Part shown: positions 1 through 7,804 of the stretch, in pieces
How the letters are laid out: each line of letters starts with the position of its first letter
How positions within the stretch are numbered: the stretch's first letter is position 1
Assembly: GCA_934667845.1 (NCBI GenBank)
Contig: CAKUMQ010000001.1
Location: forward strand, 1-64,000
Source of the DNA: an uncultured Eubacteriales bacterium
Lineage (GTDB): Bacteria > Bacillota > Clostridia > Oscillospirales > Acutalibacteraceae
Direction: 5' to 3'
DNA: 64,000 nucleotides
Notes under the pieces: model-generated
The model's input: only the letters and a program-made list of their open reading frames with translations
Told to the model about the DNA's origin: nothing
Database searches by the model: none
Position numbers and translations under genes: made by a program

Positions 1-2
1 CC

Positions 3-509
3 TTTATCGTGAACGATACCCGCCGCTCGTTTGCGGCGCGCCTTACCGTCGGGCAAATGACGGTGGACGGCAGGGAGCTGTTTTGCCGTGTTACGGACTC
101 TGTTGCCGTTCCTGCGGCGGAGGCTGTGTGCGCGGCGGCGCTTGACGGGCTGATCCAAAACGACGGGCAGTCATTTTTGCATATCACGCTCGCCTTCGAC
201 GGCAAGGAGGAGACCAACGTCTTTTTTCCGCAGTATTGGCGGGATATCGACTGGCCGGAGCCGGGGCTGCAGCTGCAGCTGACGGCGCAGCGGGAAACGG
301 CGTCCGGCTTTGTCACGGTGTTCACGCTGCATACGCAAAACTATGCCCGCATGGTGTCACTGGAATTTGACGGCATGGAAAACTGCCTGTTTTCGGATAA
401 CTATTTCGATCTGCTGCCCGGGCAAACGCGGGAGATCCGCGTGGAATCGCCCTTTTCGCTGTCGCCGGAGACGGTGACGCTCTCCCACTGGCTCACAAAC
501 GGGACGTGA
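3..509 (+). CDS. GH2 beta-mannosidase-like protein, C-terminal part
   Basis: The frame is open to the left edge, so only the last about 168 residues are present and the true start lies outside the window. The fragment is all-beta. Near its end it carries a DNYFDLLPGQ-type segment, which is characteristic of the C-terminal immunoglobulin-like domain of GH2 beta-mannosidases. The catalytic barrel is not visible, so activity cannot be judged. A second GH2 beta-mannosidase-like gene lies at 3818-6145, so the locus appears to hold two paralogues. A strong hairpin terminator follows at 577-611. Confidence 0.7.
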   Translation, partial: FIVNDTRRSFAARLTVGQMTVDGRELFCRVTDSVAVPAAEAVCAAALDGLIQNDGQSFLHITLAFDGKEETNVFFPQYWRDIDWPEPGLQLQLTAQRETASGFVTVFTLHTQNYARMVSLEFDGMENCLFSDNYFDLLPGQTREIRVESPFSLSPETVTLSHWLTNGT

Positions 510-576
510 GGACGTTTCCCGGCGGTGACCGGCAGCTTCCGCCCGCCGCTCCCTGTCGGCGGGGGCAGACAAAAGC

Positions 577-611
577 AGCCCCGCTTCGCTTTTGGCGAAG
601 CGGGGCTTTTT
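577..611. terminator. Bidirectional intrinsic terminator
   Basis: A perfect 13-bp stem (577-589 with 595-607) has a 5-nt loop and is followed by a T run on the plus strand. An A run at 571-574 gives a T run on the minus strand. It lies between the convergent GH2 fragment and the oxidoreductase gene and can serve both. Confidence 0.85.
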
Positions 612-630
612 GCCGCAAAGGGGGCGGCGG

Positions 631-1878
631 TCAGGCGTTTTTGCCCTCTTCCCAGAGCTGACGCACATGCGCGTAGACGGAATCGGGGATGTCCGGATCG
701 CCGAAGGACGAGCGCGGCAGAAGCTGATCGCCCGCGACCCCCGGCGTTGTGCAGGCGTTGTCATACCGATACGCCTCGCGCTGGGCAGGATCGCGCAGAT
801 CCGGCACGGCGACCGGTATGCCGCCGCCAAGCACCGAGCGATAGGCGAGGATGCCGCAGATGCCCATGTCGACAGCCTTGTAGACGTCGATGCTCCATTC
901 CCCCTCCGGACGGCCGAGGATCTTTTCGATGAACAGGTGGGTGGAATAAAAGTCGCTGCCCTCGTGACCGCCGACCTTTTCCGCCTGCTCTGCCGCCATG
1001 AAGGGCACGGGGTCATAGTGTTCCCATTCGCCCTGACAGCGGTGCTCGCCCTCTTTATAGATGTTCAGCTTTTTCAGCGGCTCCAGGCGGCCGGATTCCA
1101 TCATTCCCTTTTGACCGTAGACCTCATAGTTGACGCTGCCCGGCTCGCGCTTGAGACCGCCGTGGATGCTTTTGAGCACCGCGCCGTTTTCAAGCGTCAC
1201 CAGCTCCAGCCCCGCACCGTGCCAAAAGCCCAGCTCCTTCATGTCCGGGTTGGGAACCGTTTCAAATCCGACGACCCGCACGGGGCGCAGACCGGAAATG
1301 GCGAGCAGCGGCCCCAGGCTGTGGGTGCAGTAAAAATTCGGATGCATCCGGTTGCGCCAGTGGTCGCGCTCGCCGTAGGTGATCTGCGGCCAGATGGCGC
1401 TGCAGTCGTGGATATATTCGCCCTCGCCGTAGGTGATCTCGCCGATCTCACCCGTTTTGTAGCGCCGCCACATCTCAAAGGTGTGCCGCATATAGCAGTA
1501 GTTTTCCGCATAGGCGTAGACAAGCCCGGTCGCCTCGACGGTCTCGATCAGCTCGACCGCCTGTGCCATGGTCTCGCAGGGCAGCACCTCGCTGAGCACA
1601 TGCTTGCCCGCCCGCAGACAGCGCACGGCATAGACGGCGTGCTCATTGGCGTAATTGGCGAGCACGACCGCGTCCATATCGTGTTGAAGGAACGCGTCAA
1701 AGTCCCGATAGCAGGCGACGGGACAGCCCGCCTCCTCCGCCGATTTCCGGACATCCTCGAGAAGCGGCTCGTATTTGTCGCACACAGCGACAAGCTCCGC
1801 ATCTTCGTGATGCAGCAGGACGTTGATCATGGTCTTTCCGCGGTAACCGCCGAATACGCCGATCTTCAGTTTTTTCAT
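631..1878 (-). CDS. Gfo/Idh/MocA family oxidoreductase
   Basis: 415 residues. The N-terminus has a Rossmann dinucleotide-binding strand-turn-helix (KIGVFGGYRG) followed by VAVCDKY at the end of the second strand. A substrate-binding alpha/beta domain follows, with an AENYCYMR segment typical of the family. Members oxidise or reduce sugars and inositols with NAD(P); GH109 glycosidases share the fold, so the reaction is not settled. In place of the usual EKP motif there is an EVLP segment. The start at 1878 was chosen because AGGAGG lies at good spacing upstream; an in-frame ATG at 1920 has no such site and falls on the -10 element. It is transcribed divergently from lacI. No signal peptide is seen, so it is cytoplasmic. 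Confidence 0.85.
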   Translation of the reverse strand: MKKLKIGVFGGYRGKTMINVLLHHEDAELVAVCDKYEPLLEDVRKSAEEAGCPVACYRDFDAFLQHDMDAVVLANYANEHAVYAVRCLRAGKHVLSEVLPCETMAQAVELIETVEATGLVYAYAENYCYMRHTFEMWRRYKTGEIGEITYGEGEYIHDCSAIWPQITYGERDHWRNRMHPNFYCTHSLGPLLAISGLRPVRVVGFETVPNPDMKELGFWHGAGLELVTLENGAVLKSIHGGLKREPGSVNYEVYGQKGMMESGRLEPLKKLNIYKEGEHRCQGEWEHYDPVPFMAAEQAEKVGGHEGSDFYSTHLFIEKILGRPEGEWSIDVYKAVDMGICGILAYRSVLGGGIPVAVPDLRDPAQREAYRYDNACTTPGVAGDQLLPRSSFGDPDIPDSVYAHVRQLWEEGKNA

Positions 1879-1918
1879 GTAAACAGCCTCCTTTTTATGC
1901 AGGGGATACAGTGCTTTC

Positions 1919-1947
1919 ATTATATCGGGACGGACCTGCTTTGTAAA
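1919..1947 (-). promoter_or_regulatory. Sigma-A-type promoter of the oxidoreductase gene
   Basis: On the minus strand TTTACA (1947-1942) and TATAAT (1924-1919) are separated by 17 bp. The ATG lies about 40 bp downstream. Confidence 0.8.
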
Positions 1948-1969
1948 TGCAAAAAAGTCAGCTGTTTTT

Positions 1970-1980
1970 GGAAATATTCC
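1970..1980. promoter_or_regulatory. Possible LacI-family half-palindrome
   Basis: GGAAATATTCC is an inverted repeat with GGAA arms, preceded by a CTGTTTTT run. This resembles the arrangement at the lacI and GH2 operators (2158-2174, 3442-3455). It sits just upstream of the minus-strand -35. This is a sequence resemblance only. Confidence 0.35.
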
Positions 1981-2114
1981 CTATGATCGACCCGATGCCG
2001 CCATTGTTTGCGGGGGCGGCGAAAAAGTGGCAAAAGAGGATTGGCGATATTGACCGAAAAAACGGTCGGGAATTTGGACATATACTGAAAATACGGCGCA
2101 CTTTAAGTTTTCTC

Positions 2115-2143
2115 TTTACAAAAGCAGGCGGGAGTGTTATACT
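2115..2143 (+). promoter_or_regulatory. Promoter of lacI-type regulator gene
   Basis: TTTACA (2115-2120) and TATACT (2138-2143) with a 17-bp spacer form a near-consensus promoter about 65 bp before the ATG. Confidence 0.8.
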
Positions 2144-2157
2144 GTTTTTTAGATTAC

Positions 2158-2174
2158 GGAAGAATTTTTCTTCC
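2158..2174. promoter_or_regulatory. Candidate autoregulatory operator
   Basis: GGAAGAATTTTTCTTCC is a perfect 7-bp inverted repeat around TTT. It lies immediately downstream of the lacI -10 element, where a bound repressor would block initiation. A related block is found before the GH2 gene (3411-3463). Confidence 0.6.
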
Positions 2175-2207
2175 TGATGGAAACTTTTTCGAAACCCGGA
2201 GGGGCAT

Positions 2208-3254
2208 ATGGACTCCCGTTCACCGTCTGAAAAACATACCAGTATTTATGATATCGCCAAAATGGCGGGCGTGTCGCCGACCACAGTATCCAAGGTGATC
2301 AACGGACGCTACGGCGTGTCGGAAAAGACCTGCAAAAAGGTGCAGGCGGTTCTCAGCCAAACGGGCTTTATGCCGCGGATCAGCGTCAATCAGATGAATT
2401 ACATAGCCGTGATCTACAGCAGCCAGAAGAGCGAAGTGTTCGACAGCCCGTTTACCCGCCGCGTGCTCAAGGGCATCGACGACGTGATCCACAACAGCGA
2501 CTATTATCTGACGCTGATTCCGTTTAAAGGTCTGCCGAAAACGCGCGAGGAGTTTACGGTGTTCTGTCACCGCCAGCGCATCGCGGGCTTTGTCTTTCTG
2601 GATATGACCCGGGGGATCGAGAGCAATCTGGTCACGCAGGTGTCCGGCTCGGTGCCGTTTGTCATTTTAAACGACCGCTATACCGATGCGGAAAACACCT
2701 TTTCCGTCACCTCGAACGACTATTTCGGCGCCTATCGCGCCGTGACCTATCTGATCGAATGCGGACACCGCCGCATCGCCATGGCGTCTCTGCCGTCCAG
2801 CACGCACCTGTCCCACGAGGAACGGCGCGAGGCCTACGGGATGGCGCTGAAAAGCCACGGTATCCCCTGCAATCCCTCCTATGAATTCGATGTGGGCGGG
2901 ATCAGCTATGAGCGTTTCTGCGCGCTTTTCTCCGAATGGGAGCAGAAAAACGCCGTTCCGACGGCGATCTTCTGCATCGACGACAGCCAGGCGCTGGTCG
3001 TTCTGCAATATCTGCAGCGTATGGGCAAGCGCGTGCCCGAGGATATTTCCCTTGTCGGCTTTGACGACGACGATTACGACACCATTGTGACGCCGCACCT
3101 GACGACCGTGCGGCAGAGGCTGTTTGAAAAAGGGCAGCGCGCCGCGCAGATCATTCTGGATGTGCTGGCGGGCGAGCTGAGCTGCACCGACGACACGCGC
3201 GATCAGGTGTTTGAGACCGAGCTGGTCATCCGGGATTCGGTGGTCAGACTGTAA
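2208..3254 (+). CDS. LacI family transcriptional regulator
   Basis: 348 residues, normal for the family. Residues about 11-60 form the N-terminal helix-turn-helix and hinge helix (IYDIAKMAGVSPTTVSKV). The remainder is a periplasmic-binding-protein-like effector domain ending in the usual SLVGFDDDDYD and TPHLTTVRQ segments. It presumably binds a sugar or sugar phosphate from the adjacent glycoside pathway. GGAGG lies 5 bp before the ATG. The gene sits between a divergent sugar oxidoreductase and a same-strand GH2/kinase/isomerase/hydrolase operon; shared palindromic sequences upstream of both itself and GH2 suggest it regulates both. Confidence 0.92.
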   Translation: MDSRSPSEKHTSIYDIAKMAGVSPTTVSKVINGRYGVSEKTCKKVQAVLSQTGFMPRISVNQMNYIAVIYSSQKSEVFDSPFTRRVLKGIDDVIHNSDYYLTLIPFKGLPKTREEFTVFCHRQRIAGFVFLDMTRGIESNLVTQVSGSVPFVILNDRYTDAENTFSVTSNDYFGAYRAVTYLIECGHRRIAMASLPSSTHLSHEERREAYGMALKSHGIPCNPSYEFDVGGISYERFCALFSEWEQKNAVPTAIFCIDDSQALVVLQYLQRMGKRVPEDISLVGFDDDDYDTIVTPHLTTVRQRLFEKGQRAAQIILDVLAGELSCTDDTRDQVFETELVIRDSVVRL

Positions 3255-3410
3255 GCGGAACCGGCGGACGGCGCGGCGGGAGCCGCTCTGCCGCCTCCGG
3301 CGTCCGGACGGGGAAACGCCCGCAGCATATTTGATGGTCGGCGGACAATGCCGCCGCACGGGCGAACCGCCGGGGGCGTCGTCCGGCTGCCGGGGATGTG
3401 ACGCATAAAA

Positions 3411-3463
3411 GAGGCGGGAGACACTGTTTTTTTTAAATTGCGGAAACTATTTCTTCATAATGT
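3411..3463. repeat. Second copy of the lacI upstream regulatory block
   Basis: This stretch repeats, with changes, the order found at about 2121-2178: GGCGGGAG, then an ACTG followed by a T run, then a TTGCGGAA or TTACGGAA segment, then a TTTCTTC segment. It contains GGAAACTATTTCTTC, an imperfect version of the 2158-2174 palindrome. The TATACT -10 of the lacI copy is not conserved here. Confidence 0.6.
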
Positions 3464-3522
3464 CATTATTGCGCGTATAAACCGATAAAACCGCTGCGGA
3501 GATCGTTTATTTTTTCACATTT

Positions 3523-3537
3523 AAGAAACAGTTTCTT
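3523..3537. promoter_or_regulatory. Palindromic operator candidate in the GH2 leader
   Basis: AAGAAACAGTTTCTT is a perfect 15-nt palindrome (7+1+7). It shares the GAAA/TTTC core with the two upstream candidate LacI sites. The 3255-3817 interval otherwise holds no gene I can support; most of it is GC-rich leader sequence. Confidence 0.5.
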
Positions 3538-3737
3538 TTGACGCAGAGCCGCGCTCCGTGAAATGCGCCTGTGCCGTGACGACATACGGCAAACGGGACG
3601 GCGCGGCTTATTCCGCCCGCCGCAGATGTCGCGACAAAAGTCGGCGGGACGCCTGCGGCTGCCGAAAATGCGGCGAACGAAGCCGATCGGGCGGAACATG
3701 CGCCGGATGTGCAATCCGGCTGACCGCAAAAGAAAAA

Positions 3738-3777
3738 GGGAGGCAAAGCCCGGGGGCGCCCCGGCGTTTTGCCCCCC
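3738..3777 (+). other. Strong leader hairpin before GH2 gene
   Basis: An imperfect inverted repeat pairs GGGAGGCAAAGC with the complementary GCGTTTTGCCCCCC across a GC-rich centre. It has no T run, so it is not a simple terminator. It ends about 40 nt before the ATG and may affect mRNA stability or translation. Confidence 0.4.
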
Positions 3778-3817
3778 TGTCCCCTTTTCACAAACCAAAG
3801 CGAAAGGAACGACGCAT

Positions 3818-6145
3818 ATGAGTAAAACGAGCCGGACGACTGTGGAGCTTGGCGGCAGCTGGCAGCTGGCTGTATTGCCCGACAGCCTGTTTCGCAGCCG
3901 TTTGGGCGGCGCCGAAGCTGCCTGCTCGCTTTCCGCCTGGGAGGCGGCGGGCGCGGTCACGCTGACGGCGGCGGTGCCGGGCAATTTTGAGCTGGATATG
4001 CTCGCCGCCGGGCTGATCGACGACCCGTATATCGGCGATAACATTTTGCAGATGCGGGCGCTTGAGGACCGCCATCTGCTGTACTGCCGGGAGTTTACCG
4101 CGCCAAAGGCGGGGGAGTGCGAGCCGTTTCTGGTGTTTGACGGCGTGGACACGGTCGCCGACATCTATGTGGACGGGCGGCCGGCCGGTCACACCGACAA
4201 TATGCTGATCCCGCACGAACTGCCGCTTTTCGGCCTGTCGGCGGGGACGCACACGCTTGCCGTACATATCACGCCGTCCCTGCTCGCCGCCATGGCGGAG
4301 GAGAGCACGGCGGCGGAGCGGTCGCTCGACTATTGCGCGGCATCGCTGCACATCCGCAAGGCGGCGCACGGCTTCGGGTGGGATATTGCCCCGCGGCTGC
4401 TCTCGGGTGGCATCTGGCGCGGGGTGCGGCTGGAATACCGCCCGCGCTGCCGGATAGACGAGGTGTTTCTGACGACGGAGGAGCTGACGGCGGACAGGGA
4501 GCGCGCGCGGCTCTGCTTCTCATTCCGGACGGTGATCCCCGAGATCGAGCGGCTGCCGCAGCTGCGTCTGCGGCTGGAGGGAGTCTGCGGCGACAGCCGG
4601 TTTCAGAAGGAGTGGCCGCTGTGGTTTTCGGGCGGCAGACACGAGTTTGTCCTCGATGCGCCACGCGTCTGGTGGCCGAAAAACCGCGGGGAACAGGCGC
4701 TGTACACCGTCACCGCCTCGCTGCTTGAGGACGGGCAGGTGCTGGACAGCCGCAGTTTCCGCTTCGGGGTGCGCACAGTCTCGCTGCGCCGCGAGCACGG
4801 CGAGCCGGGCAGGGAATATTTCGGCTTTATCGTCAACGGCGAGCCGGTGTTCATCAACGGCACCAACTGGGTGCCCGCCGATGCTTTCCACTCCCGCGAT
4901 GCCGCCCGCATTGACCGCATGCTGGCGCTTGCGGACGATATCGGCTGCAATATGCTGCGCTGCTGGGGCGGCAATGTCTATGAGGACGAGGCGTTTTTTG
5001 ACCGCTGCGACGAGCTGGGGATCCTGGTCTGGCAGGATTTTGCCATGGCGTGCGGGGTTTATCCCCGGCATGCCCGTATGCAGGAGGCGCTGCGCCGGGA
5101 GGCGACAGTCATTGTCAAAAAGCTGCGCAATCACCCGTCGCTTTGCCTGTGGGCGGGGGATAACGAGTGCGATACGGCGGTGATCGGGTCGGATCCGAAC
5201 GACAACGTGCTGACCCGCCGTATACTGCCCGAGGTGCTGGCTGCCCACGACCCGAAAAGACCGTATCTGCCCAGCTCCCCCTATGTGGATGAGACCGACT
5301 ATGCCCGCGGGAACCGGAATCTGATGGAGGATCACCTGTGGGGCTCCCGCGTGTATTATAAAGGAGACGAATACGATAAGAGCGGCGCCTGCTTTGCCAG
5401 CGAGATGGGCTATCACGGCTGCCCGTCTCCGGCGTCTGTGCGGCGGTTTATCTCGCCGTCGCGGCAGTGGCCGCCTGACGACCGCGAATGGGTGCTGCAC
5501 GGCGCTTCGCCCGAGCCGAACGTGCAAAGCTGCTTCGGCTACCGCACGGAGCTGATGCGGCAGCAGGTGCGGCTGCTGTTTGACCGGGAGCTCGACACGC
5601 TGGACGATTTCGCACTGGCGAGCCAGATCTCCCAGATGGAGGCATACAAGCACTTTATCGAGCTGTTCCGCGCGCATAAGGATCGCCGCCGCGGCATTAT
5701 GTGGTGGAATCTGATCGACTGCTGGCCGCAGTTTTCCGATGCGGTCACGGATTATTATTTCACCCGGAAGCTCGCCTATTTTGCCATCCGCGAGGTGCAA
5801 AAGCCGGTCGCCGTGCTGTTTTCCGAGCCGGAAAACGGCTGCATCCCGCTGATACTGACCAACGATACCCGCAGGGAGGAAACGGCGGACTATACGGTGT
5901 ACCGGGCGGAGGAAAACGGGCTGGTCCCCCTTTTGTCGGGACGGCAGACGGTGGCGGCAGACGGCTTTTGCCGCATCTGCGCGCCGAAGGAGCCGGATAC
6001 GCCCGAGGTCTTGCTGGTCACCTGGCGGTACAGCGGCGGCGAGGGGCGCAGCTATTTTCTCACCGGTCAGCCGCCCTACAGCTTTGCCTGGCTGAAGGCA
6101 AGACTGTTCACCTGCGGCGTGCTGTATCCGGAGGGGTTTGACTGA
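3818..6145 (+). CDS. GH2 beta-mannosidase-like glycoside hydrolase
   Basis: 775 residues. The order is: N-terminal jelly-roll sugar-binding domain (about 10-180), immunoglobulin-like domain (about 190-300), TIM barrel (about 310-650), C-terminal beta domain. Family catalytic residues are present: the acid/base Glu near residue 450 in WAGDNE and the nucleophile Glu near residue 529 in ASEMG. The NWVPADAFHSR segment is also typical of beta-mannosidases. The ATG at 3818 follows an AAAGGAA site; the frame is open further upstream but lacks a better start. There is no signal peptide, so it should act on imported beta-mannosides or similar disaccharides. It heads an operon with a kinase, isomerase and second hydrolase. 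The exact sugar specificity is inference. Confidence 0.85.
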   Translation: MSKTSRTTVELGGSWQLAVLPDSLFRSRLGGAEAACSLSAWEAAGAVTLTAAVPGNFELDMLAAGLIDDPYIGDNILQMRALEDRHLLYCREFTAPKAGECEPFLVFDGVDTVADIYVDGRPAGHTDNMLIPHELPLFGLSAGTHTLAVHITPSLLAAMAEESTAAERSLDYCAASLHIRKAAHGFGWDIAPRLLSGGIWRGVRLEYRPRCRIDEVFLTTEELTADRERARLCFSFRTVIPEIERLPQLRLRLEGVCGDSRFQKEWPLWFSGGRHEFVLDAPRVWWPKNRGEQALYTVTASLLEDGQVLDSRSFRFGVRTVSLRREHGEPGREYFGFIVNGEPVFINGTNWVPADAFHSRDAARIDRMLALADDIGCNMLRCWGGNVYEDEAFFDRCDELGILVWQDFAMACGVYPRHARMQEALRREATVIVKKLRNHPSLCLWAGDNECDTAVIGSDPNDNVLTRRILPEVLAAHDPKRPYLPSSPYVDETDYARGNRNLMEDHLWGSRVYYKGDEYDKSGACFASEMGYHGCPSPASVRRFISPSRQWPPDDREWVLHGASPEPNVQSCFGYRTELMRQQVRLLFDRELDTLDDFALASQISQMEAYKHFIELFRAHKDRRRGIMWWNLIDCWPQFSDAVTDYYFTRKLAYFAIREVQKPVAVLFSEPENGCIPLILTNDTRREETADYTVYRAEENGLVPLLSGRQTVAADGFCRICAPKEPDTPEVLLVTWRYSGGEGRSYFLTGQPPYSFAWLKARLFTCGVLYPEGFD

Positions 6146-6203
6146 CCCATAGCTTTCCTGCGGCAGACAGGAGGCGGCGGGAATGAGCAAAGGAGAGGAA
6201 AAT

Positions 6204-7154
6204 ATGAAGGAATCGCTGCTTTTGGGCTTTGATATCGGCGGCACGAAATGTGCCGTCTGCCTCGGACGGGCGGCGGGGGACCGCGTGACCCTGCTCGGGC
6301 GCAAAGCCATCCCCACCGATCTCAGCGTCCCGCCCGAGACGATGCTGACCCGCCTGACCGCCCTTGCGGATACGCTGACGGACGGCGCGCGCCCGCACGC
6401 GGTCGGGATCTCCTGCGGCGGTCCGCTGGACGCGGAGAGCGGGCGCATCCTCTCCCCGCCGAATCTGCCGGGCTGGGACGATGTGCCGATCGTGCCGCTG
6501 CTTTCCGCCCGCTACGGCGTGCCGGTGTCGCTCTGCAACGACGCCGATGCCGGGGCGCTCGCGGAATGGCGCTGGGGCGCGGGCGCGGGCTGCCGCCATA
6601 TGCTGTTTCTGACCTTCGGCACGGGGCTGGGCGCCGGGCTGATCCTAAACGGCAGGCTCTACCGCGGCGCCTGCGGCATGGCGGGGGAGCTGGGGCATAT
6701 CCGGCTGGCGCCGACCGGCCCCGTCGGCTACGGCAAAAGCGGCTCGTTTGAGGGCTTTTGCAGCGGCGGCGGCATCGCCCGTTTAGCTGCGCAGTATGCC
6801 GGGGAAAGCCGCAGCCGGGGCGTGATCCCCGCCTATCCCGACGGCGCGACGGCAAAGGACGTGGCAGAAGCCGCGCGCGCGGGCGACGAGACCGCCGGGC
6901 GCGTGTTTTCCACCTGTGCGCAGAAGCTCGGCGAGGGGCTGTCTGCCGTGATCGACCTGCTGAATCCCGAGTGTATCGTGATCGGCAGCCTGTTCGGCCG
7001 CTGTCACGACCTGCTGTGGGAGAAAACCGCCGCCGTGATCCGCGCCGAGGCGCTTGCCCGTTCGGCAGAGGTCTGCCGCATCGTGCCGGCGGCGCTCGGC
7101 GAATCCATCGGCGACTATGCGGCGCTTGCCGCCGCAACCGAAACGGAGGAATGA
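6204..7154 (+). CDS. ROK family sugar kinase
   Basis: 316 residues. An N-terminal ATP-phosphate loop (GFDIGGTK), a catalytic Asp region (LCNDADAGALAEW), GTGLGAG and GELGH are all present, as in ROK glucokinases, mannokinases and fructokinases. The family's usual zinc-binding CxCGxxGCxE segment is replaced by GYGKSGSFE, so the cysteine ligands are absent. The start at 6204 is preferred because it places the DIGGTK loop as in relatives and has AGGAG upstream; an in-frame ATG at 6183 also has a good site. It probably phosphorylates the monosaccharide released by the neighbouring hydrolases. The next gene follows after 3 bp. Confidence 0.88.
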   Translation: MKESLLLGFDIGGTKCAVCLGRAAGDRVTLLGRKAIPTDLSVPPETMLTRLTALADTLTDGARPHAVGISCGGPLDAESGRILSPPNLPGWDDVPIVPLLSARYGVPVSLCNDADAGALAEWRWGAGAGCRHMLFLTFGTGLGAGLILNGRLYRGACGMAGELGHIRLAPTGPVGYGKSGSFEGFCSGGGIARLAAQYAGESRSRGVIPAYPDGATAKDVAEAARAGDETAGRVFSTCAQKLGEGLSAVIDLLNPECIVIGSLFGRCHDLLWEKTAAVIRAEALARSAEVCRIVPAALGESIGDYAALAAATETEE

Positions 7155-7157
7155 CCC

Positions 7158-7793
7158 ATGGATACCCCGCACGCTTTGTTATATCAGCGCTATCCGGCGC
7201 TGACCGTCTGCCGCCCTGCCATTGATGCCGCCGTCACGGCGCTGATCGACGGCTTTTCCTGCGGCGGCAAGCTGCTGCTCTGCGGCAACGGCGGCAGCTG
7301 CGCCGACTGCGACCATATCGCGGGCGAGCTGATGAAGGGATTTCTGGAAAAACGCCCGTTGCCGCCCGAGACGCGTGCCCGCATGCGGGAGGCGTGCCCG
7401 GCACTGACGGAGGAGACGCTGACAAAGCTCCAGCAGGGGCTGCCCGCGATCCCGCTGGCCGGCATGGCGGGGCTTTTCACCGCCTTTTGCAACGATGTCG
7501 ACCCGAAGCTCACCTTTGCCCAGTCGGTGCTGGCGCTCGGTCAGCCGGGGGATATGCTGCTCGGCATCAGCACCTCCGGCAACGCGGAAAATGTGCTGGC
7601 GGCGGCGCGTGTCGCCCGCGCACGGGGACTGACGGTGTTGGCGCTGACCGGGAAGACGGGCGGCGCGCTGAAGGCGGAGGCGGATATCGCCGTCTGCGTG
7701 CCGGAAACGGAGACCTACCGGGTGCAGGAGCTGCACCTGCCGGTCTATCATGCGCTTTGTTCCGCCGTCGAGGCACACTTTTTTGCCGGATAA
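7158..7793 (+). CDS. SIS-domain phosphosugar isomerase (GmhA-like)
   Basis: 211 residues. A sugar isomerase (SIS) fold is recognisable from the phosphate-binding GNGGSCADCDHIAGEL segment and the later GISTSGNAENV loop. These are typical of the GmhA/sedoheptulose-7-phosphate isomerase group. GmhA proper makes heptose for lipopolysaccharide. Here the gene lies 3 bp after a sugar kinase and 11 bp before a glycosidase, so a catabolic role on the kinase product, such as aldose-ketose isomerisation, is more plausible. That role is inference from context. Confidence 0.82.
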   Translation: MDTPHALLYQRYPALTVCRPAIDAAVTALIDGFSCGGKLLLCGNGGSCADCDHIAGELMKGFLEKRPLPPETRARMREACPALTEETLTKLQQGLPAIPLAGMAGLFTAFCNDVDPKLTFAQSVLALGQPGDMLLGISTSGNAENVLAAARVARARGLTVLALTGKTGGALKAEADIAVCVPETETYRVQELHLPVYHALCSAVEAHFFAG

Positions 7794-7804
7794 GGAGGAC
7801 GCAT

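Noticed and set aside
7158..7793. Bona fide gmhA for lipopolysaccharide heptose
   Set aside because: The organism appears Gram-positive and the neighbours are catabolic sugar genes, with no heptose kinase or transferase.
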